Shown piece after piece: positions 14,521 to 17,656 of a stretch of 17,656 bases of DNA; the stretch's first letter is position 1, and every line of letters begins with the position of its first letter. The stretch covers positions 1-17,656 of the forward strand of contig JBOFCS010000003.1 in the NCBI GenBank assembly GCA_051646185.1, in the 5' to 3' direction. This stretch comes from JBOFCS01 sp051646185 (GTDB taxonomy: Bacteria > Actinomycetota > Actinomycetes > Mycobacteriales > Mycobacteriaceae). The translations under genes were made by a program, and so were the position numbers. The notes under the pieces are model-generated. The model saw only the letters and a list, made by a program, of their open reading frames with translations, had not been told where the DNA came from and ran no database searches.

Positions 14521-15588
14521 CTAACCCAAAAATACATTACGGCGTCCAGCTAAAAGTCGATACAAAGTCTGTTGAATCGTTTCCCGCACTTGGTCGGTCA
14601 GATCAAACACCACCATTGGATCTTCAGCTGCACCAGGGCTATAAGAGTTTGTGTAAATTGGTTCACCAAACTCGATATACCATTTTGACGGCAACGGAAT
14701 CATACCCACCGGACCTAGCCACGGGAAAAACGGAGTAACTGGCATATACGGAACTCCACAAAGCCGCGCAAGCGATTTAAGATCAGCAATCATTGGGTAG
14801 ATCTCCTCTGAACCCACAATAGAACAAGGGATAATAGGCACACCAGCGCTCAAAGCCGCCGAGACAAACCCCCCGCGACCAAAGCGCTGAAGCTTATAGC
14901 GATCTTTAAAAAGCTTACCGATACCTTTAAATCCTTCCGGGAAAACAGCAGTGACTTCCCCAGCTTCCAAAAGCCGTAGCGCATCTGGGTTGCACGCCAG
15001 TGTATGACCAGCTTTACGCGCCAGCCCCCCAATAACTGGAGCTTCAAAAGCCATATCGGCAGCTAACATCCGAAGATTACGGTGCTGTGGATGTAAGTCA
15101 TGAACAGCTACCGAAGTCATTAATCCGTCAATAGGGATAACTCCAGCATGGTTGGCAACAATGAGGGCGGCACCCTCATTGGGGATATTTTCCAATCCAC
15201 TTACTTCTACCCGGAACCACTTTTCAAATAGCGGGCGCAATAGAGGCAGCAGCACCGCCTCATTCAGATGGGGGTCAAAACCAAAATCATCAACTTGATA
15301 ATCACCGGTAATTCTACGGCGGAAAAACTCTGCTGCAGTGGCAATGCCATCAACTAACTTATTTGGCTCGGCCTGCCCTTGGGCCCGCTCAGTTGCCTCA
15401 GCTAGTTGGCGATCGAGCAGTCGAATTGCCTCTGCGGTGTGATCAACAGACCGAGTGTCTTCGTCCGATACCCGAGACGGATGGCGACGCAAAACCTCAT
15501 CTCTCGTGAGGGTCGTACTATTCTGCCGCTCACTAGCAGTCATTCGATTCTGATTTGCATGCAATGGAATTATCTTTGCTCCACTCAC
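14521..15588 (-). CDS. Lysophospholipid acyltransferase family protein (Rv0502-like)
   Basis: A PlsC-family acyltransferase, probably at the inner membrane, moving an acyl chain onto a glycerophospholipid or glycolipid. From the GTG at 15588 it has about 355 residues. An unusual charged N-terminal part of about 120 residues precedes the domain. Motif I reads NHAGVIPID (His147, Asp154, a longer spacing than the classical HX4D), motif III is FPEG at 216-219, and VPIIPCSIVGSEE follows at about 250. The frame opens at an ATG at 15612, but GGGGAGGAG at 15602-15594 lies inside that extension, with GGAGG seven bases before the GTG at 15588, so the shorter form is right (GTG 15591 is a near alternative). 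It lies 14 bases after the epimerase-like gene, in the same order as Rv0501-Rv0502. Confidence 0.87.
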   Translation of the reverse strand: MSGAKIIPLHANQNRMTASERQNSTTLTRDEVLRRHPSRVSDEDTRSVDHTAEAIRLLDRQLAEATERAQGQAEPNKLVDGIATAAEFFRRRITGDYQVDDFGFDPHLNEAVLLPLLRPLFEKWFRVEVSGLENIPNEGAALIVANHAGVIPIDGLMTSVAVHDLHPQHRNLRMLAADMAFEAPVIGGLARKAGHTLACNPDALRLLEAGEVTAVFPEGFKGIGKLFKDRYKLQRFGRGGFVSAALSAGVPIIPCSIVGSEEIYPMIADLKSLARLCGVPYMPVTPFFPWLGPVGMIPLPSKWYIEFGEPIYTNSYSPGAAEDPMVVFDLTDQVRETIQQTLYRLLAGRRNVFLG

Positions 15589-15593
15589 CACGT

Positions 15594-15602
15594 CTCCTCC
15601 CC
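15594..15602 (-). promoter_or_regulatory. Ribosome binding site that sets the acyltransferase start
   Basis: GGGGAGGAG on the minus strand, with the GGAGG core seven bases before the GTG at 15588 and four before the GTG at 15591. It shows that the ATG at 15612, which would create an overlap with the upstream gene, is not the start. Confidence 0.7.
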
Positions 15603-16664
15603 TCATGCCCACCGCTGAGCGAGGTTGGCCATATGTTGTTCAAGTGAATCCAACCAGTGCGGGTCAACGACTGGGTTCAGACCACGTCCCCGAATAAAAT
15701 CGTCAAATGCCTGGATAGTTGTCCGCTTAGGATCAAAACCGAGTTCGCTTCGCATCCTCGTGGTATCGATCCCTCGCCCAAAATTTAAGTAATCAATTTG
15801 TTCACGGGTGAGTTCCTTCACCCTTGTTCCACGAACCAATCCACCAACGCTGGTGAACAAAGGGGCCGGAATAGGCAGCTCAATACGGCCAGCTCGTCGG
15901 ATCGCTTGGGACACCATCAAGATACCATCAGCCCCGATATTAAAGGTTCCGGCGATACCAGCCCTGGTTGCTCTTTCCAGTGCAGCGAGCGCATCCTCTT
16001 CATGCAGCAGCTGCAAACGTGCATCACGACCAGCCACTTTAGGAACTATTGGCGGTGAAAGATACCGAGACATTGCGGTGTCCATCCGCGGTCCGATGAG
16101 ATTGGCAAATCGCAAAATTGTCACAGCGATATCTGAGCGCCGCCGACTCAAGCCTCGCACATAACCTTCAATATCAATACTGTCGCGAGCAAAGCCCGCT
16201 TTAGGGGATCGTCTAGCGCTCATTTCCTCAGTAAATTTCACGGGGTCTTTGGCATGTGAACCATAGATCTCGGAGGTAGATTTGAGAATCACGCGACGCA
16301 CTGAAGGTGACTTTTGGCAAGCGGCAAACAACTGCATTGCACCAAGAACATTCATTTCTTTCAGTGCCACTCGCCCGCCAGAACGAGGGGAATAGGAGGC
16401 CGTTGCAGCGTGAACCACCGTATCAATTTCGGCATTGCGAACAACTTTACCGATAAGCGGATTGCGAATATCCGCACGAACAAATTCAGCCCGCCCCATC
16501 CGGCGCATCATATCCTTGCTAGGCGCGACGGCATCAACAGCAATGACCCTGGAAATTTTAGGGTCTTGGGTCAGCCGAGTTGCAAGGTACCCACCAAGGA
16601 ACCCACTCACACCCGTCACAAGCACTACCTCGGGGTGCTGAGTTTCAACTTTACCTGTGCTCAC
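15603..16664 (-). CDS. NAD-dependent epimerase/dehydratase-like SDR protein, atypical active site
   Basis: A 353-residue extended short-chain dehydrogenase/reductase. The dinucleotide-binding motif GVSGFLGG is near residues 18-25, an acidic ADP-ribose-binding strand end follows (VIAVDA), and KSTSEIYG near 127-134 carries the usual Ser/Thr. At the next conserved place, where Tyr-x-x-x-Lys is expected, it reads FARDS, so both catalytic residues are replaced. It may bind NAD without classical epimerase chemistry. Rv0501 (called GalE2) holds the same place in M. tuberculosis, but no sugar substrate is supported. The start is the GTG at 16664 with a poor ribosome site. It is cotranscribed with the acyltransferase (14 bases apart), which hints at an envelope lipid role. 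A hairpin terminator upstream separates it from bS22. Confidence 0.85.
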   Translation of the reverse strand: MSTGKVETQHPEVVLVTGVSGFLGGYLATRLTQDPKISRVIAVDAVAPSKDMMRRMGRAEFVRADIRNPLIGKVVRNAEIDTVVHAATASYSPRSGGRVALKEMNVLGAMQLFAACQKSPSVRRVILKSTSEIYGSHAKDPVKFTEEMSARRSPKAGFARDSIDIEGYVRGLSRRRSDIAVTILRFANLIGPRMDTAMSRYLSPPIVPKVAGRDARLQLLHEEDALAALERATRAGIAGTFNIGADGILMVSQAIRRAGRIELPIPAPLFTSVGGLVRGTRVKELTREQIDYLNFGRGIDTTRMRSELGFDPKRTTIQAFDDFIRGRGLNPVVDPHWLDSLEQHMANLAQRWA

Positions 16665-16723
16665 CCGGCAAGCCTAGCGAGAAACTGCAATATCGGCAGG
16701 ACTTCGCGATTTGTTCTTCCCAA

Positions 16724-16764
16724 ATGACTAATGCCCACCTCTTGCAGGGGTGGGCATTAGTCAT
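16724..16764 (-). terminator. 16-bp perfect hairpin between bS22 and the epimerase-like gene
   Basis: ATGACTAATGCCCACC at 16724-16739 pairs without mismatch with 16749-16764 around a nine-base loop. It starts ten bases after the bS22 stop. Neither side has a clean T-run, as is common for actinobacterial terminators, so strength is uncertain. The best reading is the 3' end of the bS22 transcript. Confidence 0.7.
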
Positions 16765-16773
16765 ACTCTTTAA

Positions 16774-16875
16774 CTACTTACCGAGTTTTCTACGCTGCAC
16801 GCGGGTACGACGAAGCAATTTGCGGTGCTTCTTCTTTGACATGCGCTTGCGTCGCTTCTTAATTACTGAACCCAT
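16774..16875 (-). CDS. 30S ribosomal protein bS22 (AURKAIP1/COX24 domain)
   Basis: A 33-codon gene. It starts [15 protein letters not shown], is almost half Lys and Arg, and ends RRKLGK. This is the tiny actinobacterial ribosomal protein bS22, related to the AURKAIP1/COX24 domain of mitochondrial proteins and bound to the small subunit in the mycobacterial ribosome. M. tuberculosis has it as Rv0500B in the same place. GAGGA lies nine bases before the ATG, and a TAG ends the frame. It is too short for most gene finders. A 16-bp hairpin follows at once, and 163 bases separate it from the HTH gene upstream, enough for its own promoter. Confidence 0.93.
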
Positions 16876-16940
16876 AGTGGGTATTCCTCACGTTCTGACC
16901 GCACCGCCTGGTGAGGTCGCTCGTCCGTACTAATGCACAC

Positions 16941-16966
16941 GCCGGTGACGTGTATAGGGCACCGGC
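16941..16966 (-). other. Seven-bp inverted repeat upstream of bS22
   Basis: GCCGGTG at 16941-16947 pairs perfectly with CACCGGC at 16960-16966 around a 12-base loop. It lies in the 163-base gap between the HTH gene stop (17039) and the bS22 start (16875), which holds no other gene. It could end the HTH transcript or be an operator. The loop contains TATACA on the minus strand, a possible -10 box for bS22, though no convincing -35 lies upstream. Confidence 0.4.
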
Positions 16967-17038
16967 TGACCGGCACGTCGACTGCTGATCCTACCGCCAA
17001 AGGCAGCAAGGCCGAAATCAGCCAACAGACTCCCGGAT

Positions 17039-17308
17039 TTAACCAGCGTCAAAGTACGAGGTCTCCAAGTAGTCGTGCACTGCTTTGGCGTGCACACGGA
17101 AAGAACGACCTACCCGCACTGCGGGTAAATCTCCGTTGTGCACAAGCCGGTACACGGTCATCTTGGAGACACGCATCAACGAGGCAACCTCCGCGACAGT
17201 GAGGAACTGAGTCCCTACCACCGACGGTGAGTTGTCTTTAGCAGACGAGTCCCGTACTACTTGCTTGCTTACCGAATCGCGAGGAGACGGCATGTTCATA
17301 GATGTCAT
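17039..17308 (-). CDS. Small helix-turn-helix DNA-binding protein, excisionase/BldC type
   Basis: An 89-residue protein with a MerR-like winged helix at about residues 35-82. It has TVAEVASLMRVSKMTVYRLV as the helix-turn-helix, GDLPAVRVGRSFRV as the wing and a closing helix ending in DYLE. The first 33 residues are polar and likely disordered. This is the group annotated as excisionase-like or BldC; M. tuberculosis has Rv0500A in the same place between proC and the bS22 gene. There is no integrase or attachment site nearby, so it is a chromosomal regulator rather than a phage excisionase. The ATG at 17308 is used; ATGs at 17299 and 17293 are alternatives, since GGAGG lies 12 bases from the first. 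A hairpin lies 21 bases upstream. Confidence 0.85.
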   Translation of the reverse strand: MTSMNMPSPRDSVSKQVVRDSSAKDNSPSVVGTQFLTVAEVASLMRVSKMTVYRLVHNGDLPAVRVGRSFRVHAKAVHDYLETSYFDAG

Positions 17309-17329
17309 TTAGTTTCCAAACCTCCGGCA

Positions 17330-17370
17330 CGTGTCGCGCCACCGGCTTCCCCTCCGGTGGACCAGACACG
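17330..17370 (-). terminator. Bipartite hairpin between proC and the HTH gene
   Basis: CCACCGG (17339-17345) pairs with CCGGTGG (17354-17360) around an eight-base loop. Beyond a small internal bulge, CGTGTC (17330-17335) pairs with GACACG (17365-17370). It lies 88 bases past the proC stop and 21 bases before the HTH start, with no T-run. It may terminate proC or act in the leader of the HTH gene mRNA. Confidence 0.5.
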
Positions 17371-17458
17371 CACGTGCTGTGTGCAGCTTAGCGGGACCCA
17401 TGAGGCTAGTGCGACTGGAGTCGGTTATTCGCTATAAAATCCCAAAAGTCGAGCTAAA

Positions 17459-17656
17459 TCACTCTGATGTAATTCCTAATTGTTTGCTGCGCTCTTTCGC
17501 TGCCGAAAGTGCCTCAAAAAAACCTGTTCGTAGACCGTTTCGTTCTAGTTCTCTCACCGCAGCCGCAGTGGTTCCGCCTGGAGAGGTCACCGCAGCGCGT
17601 AAATCAGTAGCAGATTCATCGGTACTTAATGCAGACTCCAACATCGCTGCCGAACC
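17459..17656 (-). CDS. proC: Pyrroline-5-carboxylate reductase, C-terminal part
   Basis: The frame enters from the right edge and ends with TGA at 17459, giving the last 65 residues. The segment AVTSPGGTTAAAVRELE is the conserved C-terminal ProC dimer region, followed by GLRTGFFEALSAAKERS. The enzyme reduces pyrroline-5-carboxylate to proline with NAD(P)H in the cytosol. Roughly the first 200 residues, including the dinucleotide-binding domain, are outside the window. proC followed by a small HTH gene and bS22 is the conserved mycobacterial order (Rv0500, Rv0500A, Rv0500B). The 150 bases after it hold one hairpin and no gene. Confidence 0.9.
   Translation of the reverse strand, partial: GSAAMLESALSTDESATDLRAAVTSPGGTTAAAVRELERNGLRTGFFEALSAAKERSKQLGITSE

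Noticed and set aside
15808..16727. Plus-strand open frames opposite the epimerase-like gene
   Set aside because: No family match and no ribosome site; the minus-strand SDR protein with its NAD motif explains the region.
16941..16966. Riboswitch or structured RNA ahead of bS22
   Set aside because: Only one simple seven-bp stem is seen, without the multi-helix cores of known classes; a terminator or operator is enough.
17039..17308. Excisionase annotation as a sign of a mobile element
   Set aside because: No integrase, att site or phage gene is near; the gene is in a conserved proC-HTH-bS22 order, so it is a chromosomal regulator.
1..17656. A defence, toxin-antitoxin or biosynthetic cluster
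   Set aside because: Every frame with a recognisable domain belongs to heme, copper, lipid, redox, transport or housekeeping functions; no toxin pairs, nucleases, NRPS/PKS modules or repeat arrays were found.

Overview
The window looks like chromosomal DNA from a moderate-GC member of the Mycobacteriales, most likely the Corynebacterium group. The evidence is synteny recalled from memory. Read leftwards on the minus strand, the order is proC, HTH protein, ribosomal protein bS22, NAD-dependent epimerase-like protein, acyltransferase, an opposing serB-like phosphatase, glutaredoxin-like protein, hemA, hemC, hemD, hemB and small membrane proteins. This follows the Mycobacterium tuberculosis Rv0500-Rv0514 block. 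A rex gene directly ahead of hemA is unlike M. tuberculosis but resembles the rex-hemACD arrangement of Streptomyces and some corynebacteria. No rRNA, tRNA, CRISPR array, insertion sequence or phage gene was seen. Almost every gene is on the minus strand; the only plus-strand gene is the serB-like phosphatase.

Right end (14.5-17.7 kb): the 3' end of proC, a small excisionase/BldC-type DNA-binding protein, the 33-residue ribosomal protein bS22, a strong 16-bp hairpin, an epimerase-like SDR protein whose usual Tyr/Lys pair is missing, and a PlsC-like acyltransferase. Middle (12.1-14.5 kb): the HAD phosphatase, convergent with the acyltransferase; a thiol-disulfide protein; and rex. Upstream of rex is a good promoter whose -35 and -10 boxes both lie in Rex-like half-sites.

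Heme block (7.2-12.9 kb): rex-hemA-hemC-hemD-hemB. The rex/hemA, hemA/hemC and hemC/hemD joints overlap, which suggests one redox-controlled transcription unit running from 5-aminolevulinate precursor formation to uroporphyrinogen III. hemD carries an N-terminal SUMT-like domain that appears degenerate. Behind hemB lie three tightly packed membrane proteins (5.4-7.2 kb). The largest is an internal duplication, and the two smaller ones correspond by position to Rv0513/Rv0514.

Copper block (2.5-5.4 kb): csoR, copA and a lipoprotein cupredoxin. They sit behind a promoter with a perfect CsoR-type operator, ATACCC-N5-GGGTAT, that touches the stop codon of the preceding gene. The unit should sense cytosolic Cu(I), pump it out and bind it outside the membrane. 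Left end (0-2.5 kb): an ABC exporter ATPase and a 12-helix permease that I could not place in a substrate class, then the first 12 codons of another gene. No undescribed system is evident. The best leads are the two regulatory sites, the copA-cupredoxin coupling, the degenerate domains and a phased repeat ahead of the phosphatase.
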